From assembly GCA_018401435.1 (NCBI GenBank), contig JAGYJW010000053.1, positions 1-46,678 of the forward strand: a stretch of DNA of 46,678 nt, written 5' to 3'. The translations under genes were made by a program, and so were the position numbers. This stretch comes from Deltaproteobacteria bacterium. GTDB taxonomy: Bacteria > Myxococcota_A > UBA796 > UBA2385. The number at the start of each line of letters is the position of its first letter. The stretch's first letter is position 1. The notes under the pieces were generated by a model. That model saw only the letters and a program-made list of their open reading frames with translations, made no database searches and was not told the origin of the DNA. This document shows positions 34,017 to 42,231 of the stretch, in pieces.

Positions 34017-34832
34017 CTATTCGTGGCGTTCGGGTTGCTGGCTCTCGGGCGCGCCCCAGACCCGGTTCACCCGACGACCCCGCTGCACGGCGGGGCGTTT
34101 GGCGATTGCGTCGGTCCAACGCAATACATGCGTATATTCATTAACGGAGAGGAACTCGCCCGCGTCGTAGATCAGCCCCTTGACCAGGGCGCCATACCAG
34201 GGCCAGACCGCGATGTCGGCGATCGAGTATTCATCGCCCGCGAGGTAGGGGCGCTCTGCCAGCTGCCGATTCAGCACGTCCAGCTGCCGCTTGGTCTCCA
34301 TGGCGAACCGGTTGATCGGGTATTCCATCTTGCTGGGCGCATAGGCGTAGAAGTGGCCGAAGCCCCCGCCCAGGTAGGGGGCGCTGCCCATCTGCCAGAA
34401 GAGCCAGCACAGGGCCTCCGTGCGGGCGGGGCCGGTGGGCAGCAAGGCGCCGAATTTCTCGGCCAGGTAGAGCAGGATGGCGCCCGATTCGAAGACCCGC
34501 GTGGGGGGCGTGGTGCTGCGGTCCAGCAGGGCGGGGATCTTGGAGTTGGGGTTGACCGCCACAAAGCCGGAGCCGAACTGGTCGCCCTCGTTGATGTTGA
34601 TGAGCCAGGCGTCGTATTCGGCGTCGCTGTGGCCCAGCTCCAGCAGCTCTTCCAAGGCGATGGTCACCTTCACGCCGTTGGGGGTGGCCAGGGAGTAGAG
34701 CTGCAAGGGATGCGCGCCCACGGGCAGGACCTTGTCGTGGGTGGCGCCAGCGATGGGGCGGTTGATCTTGGCGAAGGCACCACCGCTCTCGGCGTCCCAG
34801 GTCCAGACCTTGGGGGGGGTGTAGTCAGACAT
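34017..34832 (-). CDS. yghU: Glutathione-S-transferase-family protein, YghU-like, C-terminus cut by mobile element
   Basis: From ATG 34832 (271 residues) the product reads as YghU, a disulfide-bond oxidoreductase of the GST superfamily that uses glutathionylspermidine or glutathione. Visible landmarks are LPVGAHPLQLYSLATPNGVK (thioredoxin-like start), FGSGFVAVNPNSKIPALLDR, RVFESGAILLYLAEKFG, LGGGFGHFYAYAP and YSIADIAVWPW. The C-terminus ends NRVWGAPESQQPERHE. E. coli YghU continues about a dozen residues past the equivalent ERHD. Here the Glu codon and the TAG stop come from the outer inverted repeat at 34021, so the tail was probably lost by insertion. The active centre is unaffected. Confidence 0.9.
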   Translation of the reverse strand: MSDYTPPKVWTWDAESGGAFAKINRPIAGATHDKVLPVGAHPLQLYSLATPNGVKVTIALEELLELGHSDAEYDAWLININEGDQFGSGFVAVNPNSKIPALLDRSTTPPTRVFESGAILLYLAEKFGALLPTGPARTEALCWLFWQMGSAPYLGGGFGHFYAYAPSKMEYPINRFAMETKRQLDVLNRQLAERPYLAGDEYSIADIAVWPWYGALVKGLIYDAGEFLSVNEYTHVLRWTDAIAKRPAVQRGRRVNRVWGAPESQQPERHE

Positions 34833-34891
34833 GGGCGGGCTCCGGGGCGGTAGGCGATGGGGCCTATCCCAACGCCCGAAGCCTCCCAGCC

Positions 34892-35725
34892 TCAGCGCCC
34901 GGCCTCGCGCAGCAGGGCGCGCTCCTCGGCCCAGCGAAGGTTGGCGCCCAACCAGCCGTCGGGCACCAGGTGGGGCCCATCGTAGAGGCAGAGGGAGAGC
35001 TGTTTGCCCGATGTGCATCGGTCCCAGACCTGGCAGGCATAAGGCCCATCCTGCACGATCTGGTCGGGGTCTTCGGGGCAGTCGTCCACCGCCTTCCAGA
35101 CCTCGATGCCCTCAAAGACATTGCCCTGCTGCCAGCTGCCGATCGCCCGACCCTCCAGCGGCATGGTGGTGTCTTGCAAGCCATGGCTGTGGCGCAACTC
35201 CACGGGCCCGTCTGTGCAGGTTGCCGGGAGGGGCTCCCAGAAGGTGCCGGACGCGGGAAAAGCCGCAGAGAAATCAGCACCTCGGTAGCAGGCGGCGTCC
35301 CAGGCCATGCTGCCGCCCTGGCTGTGCCCCGACAGCCAGGTCCGGTTGGGATCGACGTCGAATCGATCGCGCACATCGGCCATCACGGCGTCGAGGTAGG
35401 CCAGGTCGTCCCGGCTGCCCTGGCTGGGTGAGCCCACGTGATTCCAGGTGTGGTTGAGCCCATCGAGCAGGATGCCGGTGACCCCGTGCCTTTCCAGCCC
35501 CTGGCGCATCCACGGGCGGTCCAGCGTCTTTTCGGCGGACCTGCCATAGCCGTGGAACCACACCAGGATGGGGGCCGGGCCCGCGACGGGACCGGGGGGC
35601 TCCAGGACCAGGTAGCGTCCGCCCTCCACCTCGAAGCAGGGCACCGGCTGGTGGCCCCGGCAGGAGGTCTCGGACTCGCAGCCCGGCGCGGCGAGCAGGC
35701 TGATCAGGGCGAGACGCAGGTGCAT
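34892..35725 (-). CDS. Secreted esterase/depolymerase-like lipoprotein
   Basis: From ATG 35725 the 277-residue product has an N-terminal export signal ending LLAAPGC, a probable lipobox. The alpha/beta-hydrolase core follows: ILVWFHGYGRSAEKT (oxyanion region), LSGHSQGGSMAW with the nucleophilic Ser, HSHGLQDTTMP with the likely catalytic Asp, and YDGPHLVPDGW with the catalytic His. This arrangement matches the PHB-depolymerase/feruloyl-esterase (LpqC-like) family. Cysteine pairs (ACYRG, ATCTDG, DDCPEDP, YACQVWDRC) suggest disulfides outside the cytoplasm. Polymer and substrate are unknown. Confidence 0.82.
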   Translation of the reverse strand: MHLRLALISLLAAPGCESETSCRGHQPVPCFEVEGGRYLVLEPPGPVAGPAPILVWFHGYGRSAEKTLDRPWMRQGLERHGVTGILLDGLNHTWNHVGSPSQGSRDDLAYLDAVMADVRDRFDVDPNRTWLSGHSQGGSMAWDAACYRGADFSAAFPASGTFWEPLPATCTDGPVELRHSHGLQDTTMPLEGRAIGSWQQGNVFEGIEVWKAVDDCPEDPDQIVQDGPYACQVWDRCTSGKQLSLCLYDGPHLVPDGWLGANLRWAEERALLREAGR

Positions 35726-35762
35726 GCGGACCCCTACCCGCTCAGCGGCGAGGTGGGCGGGC

Positions 35763-37430
35763 TCACTGGGCGTCAGGCTCAAAGGCGCGGCGCTTCCGAC
35801 CCCGCTTGCCTTTGCGCTGGGGCCGGTCGTCGGGGCCCTCCAGGTCGCCCTCGGCCTCCTCTCCGGCCACATCGTCGTCGTCCCGTTCGCCGATCAGGCG
35901 CACATCGTCGAAGACCTCGACCGGCTCGACCCCATGCAGGCCCTTGCCGCCGAATTCGGGCCGCAGCACGAAGAGGTTGAGCTTGCTGTCTTCGTCCAGC
36001 TGGTAGCGCTCGTGGCGGTACATCTGGTGGAATTCCTCGCGGGCGAAGAGCTCCTTGTCCCCTCGAAAGCGCGGGTGGCGGCTGCCCAGGGCGCTGCTCA
36101 GCAGGATGTAGTCGGGCCGCAGGGCGAGCACATAGTCGCCGTCGCCCTTCTCGTGCCCGGCCCGAAAGGTGCCCATCCCGGGCACGTCCCTGTGGGCGAT
36201 GTGCACATCGTTGAGGCCCAGCATGTCGATGCTGTGCAGGCCCGAGTAGAGCGGGATGCTGCCGGCGATATTCAGGGCCAGCACCGCGTCGGCAGGGGCG
36301 TGCTCCTTGAACCAATACCCAGCCTGAACCCCGGTTCTTGCAATCCAGCCCCGGTGGTTCAGGCGGGTGCTGGTGGCGGTGTAGCCCAGCTGGAAGAGGG
36401 TCAAGGCGACCACGGCCAGGGCGACCGCCTTGGGGCGACGGTCCCCATCCAGCCCGTCGAGCAGGGCCATGCCCGCCAGCAGGGCCATGGCCGGCATGAC
36501 CACCGCGAGGAAGCGCCAGCCCCAGAACACATCGCCGCCCACCGCGAGGACATAGGCCAGGTGCATCAAGACGAAGAGGGGCAGCACCCAGGCCCCTGGG
36601 TTGCGCTGGCTCAAGCGCGCCCTCCACAAGGCGGCGACAAAGAGCAAGAACAAAGGCCAGGAGGGCATCAGGGACGAGCCCAGGTAGTCCACCCCACGCA
36701 AGAGCTGCTCCAGGGTGGACCCGACCTTGACATAGAAGGTGTTGGGCAGGGGCCAGCCATAGTAGCTCCAGCGCGCCGCCCAGAAGCCGCCGCCCAAGAT
36801 CAGGAAGGAGGCCAGGAATGCGCCGGTCGCCCGGTCGATCCCCCGGCGCCGCAGGACCCGTTCGACCCCCAGGGCCCCAAAGAGCAGCCCCGCGTCCGGT
36901 CGGCTCATCAGGGCCAGGGCGGCCACAGCCCCCGTCAGGACGGGCAGCCAGGGGCGCCCTTGCCCACCGGCCTCGCGCAGGTGCAGCAGCAGGCCCAGCA
37001 CCACCAGAAAGACCACCAGGGGCACCTCCATGCCGCTCATGCTCCAGCGGGTGGTGATGCCGGCGGTGCCCGCGATCAGGGTGGCCAGGGCCGCCAGGCG
37101 GGCTTCGATGCCCCGCACCCAGCGCCAGGACGAGGCCAGCAAGGCCAGCCAGCCCGCGGTGAGGCCCAGGCCCAGCAGCTTGGCGGCCTGGTCGAGATCG
37201 GCGCCCACGGAGGCCGCCCCCGACAGCAACAGCATCCAGAGAAAGGTGGTGTAGCCCTCGACCCGCTCTCCCCCCGGATTGAAGAGGGCGCCGTGACCCT
37301 CGGCGAGATTCTGCGCGTAGCGCATGGTGATGTAGGCGTCGTCCAGCGTCCACGGCTGCAGGTGGGCCTGGTGCAGGCACAAGGCGAGGAGCGCGACCGC
37401 GAGGGCGACGGAGGGGGCCAGCTTGGGCAT
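35763..37430 (-). CDS. Integral-membrane glycosyltransferase-like protein
   Basis: This 555-residue protein has about ten hydrophobic helices over its first 400 residues. The first loop holds WTLDDAYITMRYAQNLAEGH, with the adjacent acidic pair typical of GT-C glycosyltransferases, followed by GGERVEGYTTFLW. The layout resembles the membrane arabinofuranosyl/mannosyltransferase group, which use lipid-linked sugar donors. A soluble extracytoplasmic domain (HSIDMLGLNDVHIAHRDVPG) follows, and a very charged tail (ERDDDDVAGEEAEGD, then QRKGKRGRKRR) closes it. The acceptor is unknown. It is divergent from the PEBP lipoprotein gene. Confidence 0.75.
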   Translation of the reverse strand: MPKLAPSVALAVALLALCLHQAHLQPWTLDDAYITMRYAQNLAEGHGALFNPGGERVEGYTTFLWMLLLSGAASVGADLDQAAKLLGLGLTAGWLALLASSWRWVRGIEARLAALATLIAGTAGITTRWSMSGMEVPLVVFLVVLGLLLHLREAGGQGRPWLPVLTGAVAALALMSRPDAGLLFGALGVERVLRRRGIDRATGAFLASFLILGGGFWAARWSYYGWPLPNTFYVKVGSTLEQLLRGVDYLGSSLMPSWPLFLLFVAALWRARLSQRNPGAWVLPLFVLMHLAYVLAVGGDVFWGWRFLAVVMPAMALLAGMALLDGLDGDRRPKAVALAVVALTLFQLGYTATSTRLNHRGWIARTGVQAGYWFKEHAPADAVLALNIAGSIPLYSGLHSIDMLGLNDVHIAHRDVPGMGTFRAGHEKGDGDYVLALRPDYILLSSALGSRHPRFRGDKELFAREEFHQMYRHERYQLDEDSKLNLFVLRPEFGGKGLHGVEPVEVFDDVRLIGERDDDDVAGEEAEGDLEGPDDRPQRKGKRGRKRRAFEPDAQ

Positions 37431-37543
37431 GGGGCGACGCAGCAGGGGGGGCAGGCGGGCTAACCCGAAAGGGCGGCCCTCGACTCCCGCCTCGCGGAGG
37501 CGCCCCCAAGGCGCTACAGAAGGGGGAGAACCGAGGAGCCCCC

Positions 37544-38218
37544 ATGACCCGCCTGCTGCTGCTGCTCAGCCTCGCCGCATGCGGCGACGAGGCAGAAGAT
37601 ACCAGCGCTTCTGGTGCGGAAGGGTCCGATGGGTCCGATGGGTCCGATGGGTCCGATGGGGCTGACGGGGCCGATGGGGCCGATGGCAGCGATGGGACGG
37701 ACGGGACCGACGGGACCGACGGCGGCGCGGCCTTCTCCCTCAGCATCCCGGCCAATGGCTCCTCTGCCGGCCACGCCTTGGAGGCCGAGTGCGCCTACCA
37801 GCTCGATGTCGCCTATGAGTGCGGCAACCCCAATCCGGCGGTGGTCTGGACCGATGCGCCTGCCGGAACCGTCGCCTTTGCCCTGGTCTTTGACGATCCG
37901 GACGCCGGCGACTACCCCCACTGGGCCATGGTGAACATCCCCGCCGAATCGAGCGGCCTGGACGCAGGCATCTCGGGCGAGACGGTCGATGGCGCCTTGC
38001 CCGGCGACGCCTATGAGCTGGCCAATGGTTTTGGTTGGACCGGCTACCTGGGCTCCTGTCCGCCTGCACCCCACACCTACCGCTGGCGGCTCTGGGCCCT
38101 GTCCGAGCCCCTGCCCACCGGCCTGCGGAGCTTCCGCGAGGTGGTGCAGGCCGCAGAAGACCTCGCCCTCGGCCTCGCCGAGACCTGTCATGTCTATGGC
38201 CCGCGCGCCGCGCGCTGA
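37544..38218 (+). CDS. PEBP (YbhB/YbcL, Raf-kinase-inhibitor-like) lipoprotein
   Basis: From ATG 37544 (224 residues), the lipobox LSLAAC is followed by a low-complexity stalk of Gly-x-Asp triplets (GSDGSDGSDGSDGADG onward, residues about 26-62). The globular part is a bacterial PEBP: NPNPAVVWTDAPAGTVAFAL, VFDDPDAG, YPHWAMVNIPAES, GWTGYLGSCPPAPHTYRW. The conserved ligand pocket residues are present, including the DPD and GP-like/PP-H turns. The family binds phosphate-bearing or small anionic ligands; its bacterial role is not settled. An extracellular lipid-anchored form is less common than the cytoplasmic or periplasmic ones. It is followed 21 bp later by the OmpA-family gene. Confidence 0.9.
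   Translation: MTRLLLLLSLAACGDEAEDTSASGAEGSDGSDGSDGSDGADGADGADGSDGTDGTDGTDGGAAFSLSIPANGSSAGHALEAECAYQLDVAYECGNPNPAVVWTDAPAGTVAFALVFDDPDAGDYPHWAMVNIPAESSGLDAGISGETVDGALPGDAYELANGFGWTGYLGSCPPAPHTYRWRLWALSEPLPTGLRSFREVVQAAEDLALGLAETCHVYGPRAAR
37618..37722 (+). repeat. 9-bp tandem repeat coding for Gly-x-Asp triplets
   Basis: Four perfect copies of GGGTCCGAT stand in a row from about 37625, followed by about seven degenerate copies (GGGGCTGAC, GGGACCGAC and similar). They code for the acidic stalk between the lipid anchor and the PEBP domain. The unit is a multiple of three, so slippage would change stalk length without breaking the frame. Confidence 0.8.
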
Positions 38219-38239
38219 CCCCCCTCTCCTGGAGTGCCC

Positions 38240-39079
38240 ATGCGAAGCATCATCCCCCTGATCCTCAGCCTGTCCATCGGCTGTGTGCCCAAGAAGGACT
38301 ACGAGGCCCTACAGGCCGAGCTGGCCGCCTCCCAGGGCACCGTGGCCGAACGCGACGCCACCGTGGCCGAGCGCGACCAGAAGATCCTCAGCCTTGAAGA
38401 TGCCTTGGCCGCCGCCCAGGCCGAGTCGGCGCGCCTGCAGGGCGTGATCGGCGAAAAAGAAGGCGCGCTCACGTCTCTGCGCGGCGAACAGGCCGCCCTG
38501 CTCAAGGATCGCAGCCGCCTGAAGTCTTCGGTAGAGGAGATGCAGGCCGCCCTCAACGAGCTGGCCCGCCGCAAGGCCGCCGCCGACGCCCGGGTGGCCG
38601 AATACAAGGACCTGCTGGCCCGCTTCAAGAGCTTGATCGACTCGGGCAAGCTGACGGTGAGCATCGTCAATGGCCGCATGGTGGTGCAGATGGCCACCGA
38701 CATCCTCTTCGAGTCCGGCAAGGCCGACCTGTCGGCCGAGGGCAAGGTCGCCGTCGCCGAGGTGGCCGCCGTATTGGCCTCCATCCCCGACCGCCGCTAC
38801 CAGGTCGAAGGCCACACCGACGATGTGCCGATCCAGACCAGCCGCTTCCCCTCCAACTGGGATCTTGCGGCCGCGCGCTCCATTGGCGTGACCCAAGCCA
38901 TGGTCGAGGCCGGTCTCGCGCCCAATCGCCTGAGCGCGGCCAGCTTCTCGCAGTACCAGCCGGTGGCGGGCAACGACAGCAAGGAGGGCAAGGCCTCCAA
39001 CCGCCGCATCGAGATCGTGGTGGTGCCCGACCTGTCGCAGCTTCCGGGCTTCGACGAGTTGAACGCCCTCAACGACTGA
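38240..39079 (+). CDS. OmpA-family (OmpA/MotB domain) lipoprotein with coiled coil
   Basis: ATG 38240 has GGAG five bases upstream and gives 279 residues. The lipobox LSIGC is followed by a long coiled coil (residues about 25-130: ALQAELAASQGTVAERDATV, SLRGEQAALLKDRSRLKSSV). The C-terminal OmpA domain holds DILFESGKADLSAEGKVAVA, YQVEGHTDDVPIQT, WDLAAARSIGVTQAMVEAG and KEGKASNRRIEIVVVP, including the Asp and Arg that bind peptidoglycan diaminopimelate. It tethers the outer membrane to the cell wall. The layout is like Pal/YiaD with an extended spacer. Confidence 0.92.
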   Translation: MRSIIPLILSLSIGCVPKKDYEALQAELAASQGTVAERDATVAERDQKILSLEDALAAAQAESARLQGVIGEKEGALTSLRGEQAALLKDRSRLKSSVEEMQAALNELARRKAAADARVAEYKDLLARFKSLIDSGKLTVSIVNGRMVVQMATDILFESGKADLSAEGKVAVAEVAAVLASIPDRRYQVEGHTDDVPIQTSRFPSNWDLAAARSIGVTQAMVEAGLAPNRLSAASFSQYQPVAGNDSKEGKASNRRIEIVVVPDLSQLPGFDELNALND

Positions 39080-39086
39080 GGCCCGC

Positions 39087-40307
39087 GTGATGGCCGCGTC
39101 GCCACCCAGCCGCCGCGCATGGGCCTTGTTGGGCCTGTGCGCGGTCATCTATGGCCTGGCCAGCGCCTGGCCGGCCTGGGAGGTGCTGCACAGCGCCAAG
39201 GGCGCCAAGGACCACCCGTCCTTTCACTATGCGCTGCGCCAGGCGGTGGCGGGGGCCGACCCCTATGACAGCGTGGCCCTGGCCCGGGCCGCCCACGCCG
39301 ACGGCACGGATACCGAGGTCTATCCTTGGATCTACCCGCCGCCGGCCCTGCTGGCCTTCGCTTGGACGCTGCCCTTCTCCTATCCGGTGTCGCTCAATCT
39401 CTCCTTCTTTGGAAACCAGGCCTGCCTGGCGGCCTTGCTGGCCCTGCTCTGGCGGTGGTTCAAGCCGCCGCCGCTGCTCTTGGGTGGGGTGCTGTTGGCC
39501 TTCACCCCCTTGCGACACAACTTTCAGGTCGGGCAGATCAATCCCGCCATCGCCTTGTTGGCTACCGCGGGCTTCGCTTGGGGGCGAGGGCCGCTGCTGG
39601 CGGCGGCGGCCTGGATCAAGATGTCGCCGGCCCTGCTGCTGCTGCCGTGGCTGCTGAGACGGGCCTGGCGCCCCTTGTTGGGGGTCGGCCTTGCCAGCGC
39701 CCTCCTCTGCCTGGCCACGCTGCCGCTGCTGTCAGCGTCCGCCCAGCTTCGATTCTTCAGCGAGGTGCTGCCGGCGCTGGGGCAGGGCACCTACAATGGC
39801 ATGGATGTGCCGCTGAATCTGTCGGCCAACCACAGCATCGCCAATGTGCTGCACGGTCTCTTTCCCAGCGGCGACAACTTTCACCTCTCGCCGGTGGCCA
39901 CCTGGGTGGGGCGGGGTCTCGGCCTGGGTCTGTTGGCGCCCTTGCTGTGGATCGCCCGGCGCCGTCGCGACAGCTTGGGCGAGGCCGCGCTCTTTGGCGC
40001 CGTGTCCGCGCTGATGGTCGCGTCCCCGGCCTATACCTATGAGCACCACCTCACCCTGCTGCTGCCGGCCACGGTGGCCGCCTGGGAGGCCGCGCGGCGA
40101 CGCCTGCTCTCGCCCCCGCTGCTGCTGCTGCTGGCTGTGGCCACCTTCGGCTTGTTGTGGCCCATCCAGTGGTTTCGCCATGCGATCTCGCTGTGGCGCG
40201 GCGGCGCCTTCTTCATCCAGGAGACCAAGCTATTCGGCATCTTGGGGCTGGGCCTGGTGAATGCCATCGTCGCCGCCCGCAGCCCCGAGGCGCCGCCGCG
40301 CGCTTGA
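39087..40307 (+). CDS. DUF2029/GT87-like membrane glycosyltransferase
   Basis: GTG 39087 (or ATG 39090) gives 406 residues with about ten membrane helices. ADPYDSVALARAAHADGTDT and YPWIYPPPALLAFAW form the first loop, as in GT87 polyprenol-phosphate-mannose-dependent transferases, where an acidic residue after G-x-DPY is catalytic. FTPLRHNFQVGQINPAIALL is the next conserved block, followed by NLSANHSIANVL and YTYEHHLTLLLP. The acceptor glycan is unknown. It starts 7 bp after the OmpA-like gene and so is probably co-transcribed. Confidence 0.85.
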   Translation: MMAASPPSRRAWALLGLCAVIYGLASAWPAWEVLHSAKGAKDHPSFHYALRQAVAGADPYDSVALARAAHADGTDTEVYPWIYPPPALLAFAWTLPFSYPVSLNLSFFGNQACLAALLALLWRWFKPPPLLLGGVLLAFTPLRHNFQVGQINPAIALLATAGFAWGRGPLLAAAAWIKMSPALLLLPWLLRRAWRPLLGVGLASALLCLATLPLLSASAQLRFFSEVLPALGQGTYNGMDVPLNLSANHSIANVLHGLFPSGDNFHLSPVATWVGRGLGLGLLAPLLWIARRRRDSLGEAALFGAVSALMVASPAYTYEHHLTLLLPATVAAWEAARRRLLSPPLLLLLAVATFGLLWPIQWFRHAISLWRGGAFFIQETKLFGILGLGLVNAIVAARSPEAPPRA

Positions 40308-40358
40308 TTGGGGCGATCCTTCGCCGCGACGGGACGGCAGGGGGTAGAGTGCGCGACC

Positions 40359-40853
40359 ATGTCTGCGACCCCCACCCCACCTGATCCCAAGCTGGTCGAA
40401 GGCCTGGCCGGCTATACCGAGCGCCTCTATGCGCTGCTGCGGGCCTGTTTGCGCTACCAGCGCAGCGATCCCGAGGCCTTTCTGTGGAATGCCCGGCGCG
40501 CCTTGGAGGTCATCTGCCTGCTGGCGCTGTCGGCGCACAGGCGCACGGTCTGGCAGGCGGGTCCCTCCGATGGCCTCGCCGCGCTGCTGGAGCAGGTCAA
40601 GCGCGAGAAGCTGGTGGACTCCACCAACATGAATCGCCTGGAGATGCTGCGCAACCACAGCAACCTGGGCGTGCACATCCGGGGTCCCGAGCAGGAGGAC
40701 TTCTCCGAGGCCTGCCGCGACTTCCAGCACCTGCTGCCCAAGGTGGTGCTTTGGCTCTTCAGGGAGAGCCCGGTGCGGGACGCGCTCCTTCCCGACAATG
40801 GGTTGTGGCTGTTGCTCTTTGAGATCGAAGCAGGCGGCGGCGTTCTGGGGTAG
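40359..40853 (+). CDS. DUF4145-like (HEPN-related) helical protein
   Basis: ATG 40359 gives 164 residues, wholly helical: DPEAFLWNARRALEVICLLA, LAALLEQVKREKLVDSTNMN, RNHSNLGVHIRGPEQEDFSE, FQHLLPKVVLWLF. The pattern fits DUF4145, a HEPN-superfamily domain that appears alone or attached to nucleases and sensors. The canonical HEPN RNase motif R-x4-6-H is only partly present (RNHSNLGVH). The stop TAG at 40851 is followed in the same frame by a Pro-Glu repeat and a membrane protein with no clear start, so this could be the N-terminus of one longer product. Confidence 0.7.
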   Translation: MSATPTPPDPKLVEGLAGYTERLYALLRACLRYQRSDPEAFLWNARRALEVICLLALSAHRRTVWQAGPSDGLAALLEQVKREKLVDSTNMNRLEMLRNHSNLGVHIRGPEQEDFSEACRDFQHLLPKVVLWLFRESPVRDALLPDNGLWLLLFEIEAGGGVLG

Positions 40854-40877
40854 AGGCGTCCGATCCGCCGCCAGCGT

Positions 40878-40912
<35 letters not shown>

Positions 40913-40916
40913 CCCC

Positions 40917-41735
40917 GTGCCAGCTGCTGCGGTCGCGCCGGCCCCAGCGGTCGCGCCGCAAGCAACGGGCCGGCCCCCAGCCCGGCGCGGCTGGCCCCTG
41001 GCCCTGGTCGCGCTGCTGCTGGGCGGGCTGGGTGGCGCGGCCTTGACCGGCTGGATTCAACGCGAGGCCTGGCGCCCCCTGCTCGCCCTGGCCGCGCGCA
41101 GCCCCAGCGCGCCTCTGCCCCAGGCGCGGGCCCTGGTGGCCGAGCCGGTGGCGCCGACGCCCGCTGCTCCACCGAGCTGCCCGGATGGAATGACCCGGGT
41201 GGACGGGGGCCGGCCCCAGATTGGCCAGCCGGATCGCCCCACCTGGCCTCCCCCGCGATCCCGGGACATCGAGCCTGTGGAGGTGGCGTCCTTCTGCCTG
41301 GACAGCAAGCCCCGCAGCCCGGCCGATCTGGCCGCCTGGTCGGGGGAGGCGGTCCGGGGCGCACAAACCTGCCAGGGCAGGCCGCCCAAAGACCGCGCCA
41401 CCTGCATCAGCCGCGACGAGGCGGCCGCCTATTGCGCCGAGGTGGTGCCCGGCGGACGCCTGCCCACCCTCTTGGAGTGGGAGCAGCTCAGCCGGTCTCC
41501 CCAGGCAGAGACGGTGCGCTACCTCAACCAGCGGGAGTGGATCGCCGACAACTTCCCCCCGGCCGCCCTGAACCGGCGCGCCGCCAACGATCGCAGCACC
41601 GATGTCGGCATGTTTCGCAAGGGGCTGCTGAGTCCCGTGTCCCCCATCGGGAATGTCCTGCACTCCTGGAACCAGCAGGACGTGAACAGTCGCTGGGCAA
41701 ACCTTGGTTTTCGATGCGCAAAGGACCTCGACTAG
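40917..41735 (+). CDS. Membrane-anchored FGE/sulfatase-modifying-factor-like protein
   Basis: GTG 40917 is the first possible start (272 residues), but no ribosome binding site precedes it and the open frame extends upstream to 40854. A Pro/Ala-rich segment is followed by one membrane helix (WPLALVALLLGGLGGAALTG). The extracytoplasmic part has an FGE-like domain: CPDGMTRVDGG, EPVEVASFCLDSKP, CISRDEAAAYCAEVVPGGRL, LPTLLEWEQLSR, REWIADNF, NLGFRCAKDLD. The catalytic Cys pair of true FGE is not clearly recognisable, so a non-catalytic lectin-like role is possible. The 3' end overlaps the convergent 130-residue gene by 4 bp. Confidence 0.72.
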   Translation: MPAAAVAPAPAVAPQATGRPPARRGWPLALVALLLGGLGGAALTGWIQREAWRPLLALAARSPSAPLPQARALVAEPVAPTPAAPPSCPDGMTRVDGGRPQIGQPDRPTWPPPRSRDIEPVEVASFCLDSKPRSPADLAAWSGEAVRGAQTCQGRPPKDRATCISRDEAAAYCAEVVPGGRLPTLLEWEQLSRSPQAETVRYLNQREWIADNFPPAALNRRAANDRSTDVGMFRKGLLSPVSPIGNVLHSWNQQDVNSRWANLGFRCAKDLD

Positions 41736-42124
41736 GCCGCCAGCGGCGCGAGGTGTTGGCGCAGGGCCTCCACCACCAGCGACCAGCCGGGCGCGGGCGC
41801 GGGGCCGGGCACCGGACCCAGGCCCCGGGCCTCGGCAAAGTCTTGGGCCCGTTGCAACACAGGGGTCAAGGCGCCCCCCATGCGCAGCCCCAGGCGCGGC
41901 GCCTCCTCCTGCTCCAGCCGCCGGGCCCGGCCCACCAGCAGGTGAAGCGCGGCGATCTGGGTGTCGCGGGGCAGGCTGCGCAGGTGGTCCAAGCGGCGGG
42001 CGCTGGCATAGAGCCGATCCAACTCCCGGGCGAGGGCCTCGCGGTCCGAAGGCAAGGGGGCGAGCAAGCGGCGGAGCGCCTGGCGGGCCCAGGGGTCGAT
42101 CTCGGGCAGGGTGGCAGCGGGCAT
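41732..42124 (-). CDS. Small helical protein of unknown function
   Basis: ATG 42124 has GGAGGT immediately upstream and gives 130 residues: a run of amphipathic helices (WARQALRRLLAPLPSDREAL, RELDRLYASARRLDHLRSLP, TQIAALHLLVGRARRLEQEE). No known family and no membrane segment. It closes the operon 107 bp downstream of the Lon-like gene. Its helical style is like that of the neighbouring TPR-type proteins. Confidence 0.7.
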   Translation of the reverse strand: MPAATLPEIDPWARQALRRLLAPLPSDREALARELDRLYASARRLDHLRSLPRDTQIAALHLLVGRARRLEQEEAPRLGLRMGGALTPVLQRAQDFAEARGLGPVPGPAPAPGWSLVVEALRQHLAPLAA

Positions 42125-42231
42125 GGGACCTCCGACCGTGACAACGGCGTCGGGTTCCGCGGGCTTACAGGTCGGGCCTGGGTCTCCGCGGGCGCGGCGC
42201 AGCCCCGCCGATGCTGCGGGGGCCAGGGCCT

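Larger units (their letters stand above)
29159..34021. mobile_element. Outer mobile-element remnant bounded by 24-bp inverted repeats
   Basis: The left end at 29159-29182 and the right end at 34021-33998 (reverse strand) match at 21 of 24 positions, sharing AATAGCCCA[G/C]GCGATCCG and continuing less perfectly. Inside them, after setting aside the IS66 element, about 1.1 kb remains (29183-29890 and 33595-33997). I find no recognisable transposase in any frame of it. If the repeats start at GCCC, a TA dinucleotide flanks each end, as in IS630/mariner-like insertions, but this is only suggestive. The remnant lies between the MYXO-CTERM gene and yghU. Confidence 0.55.
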
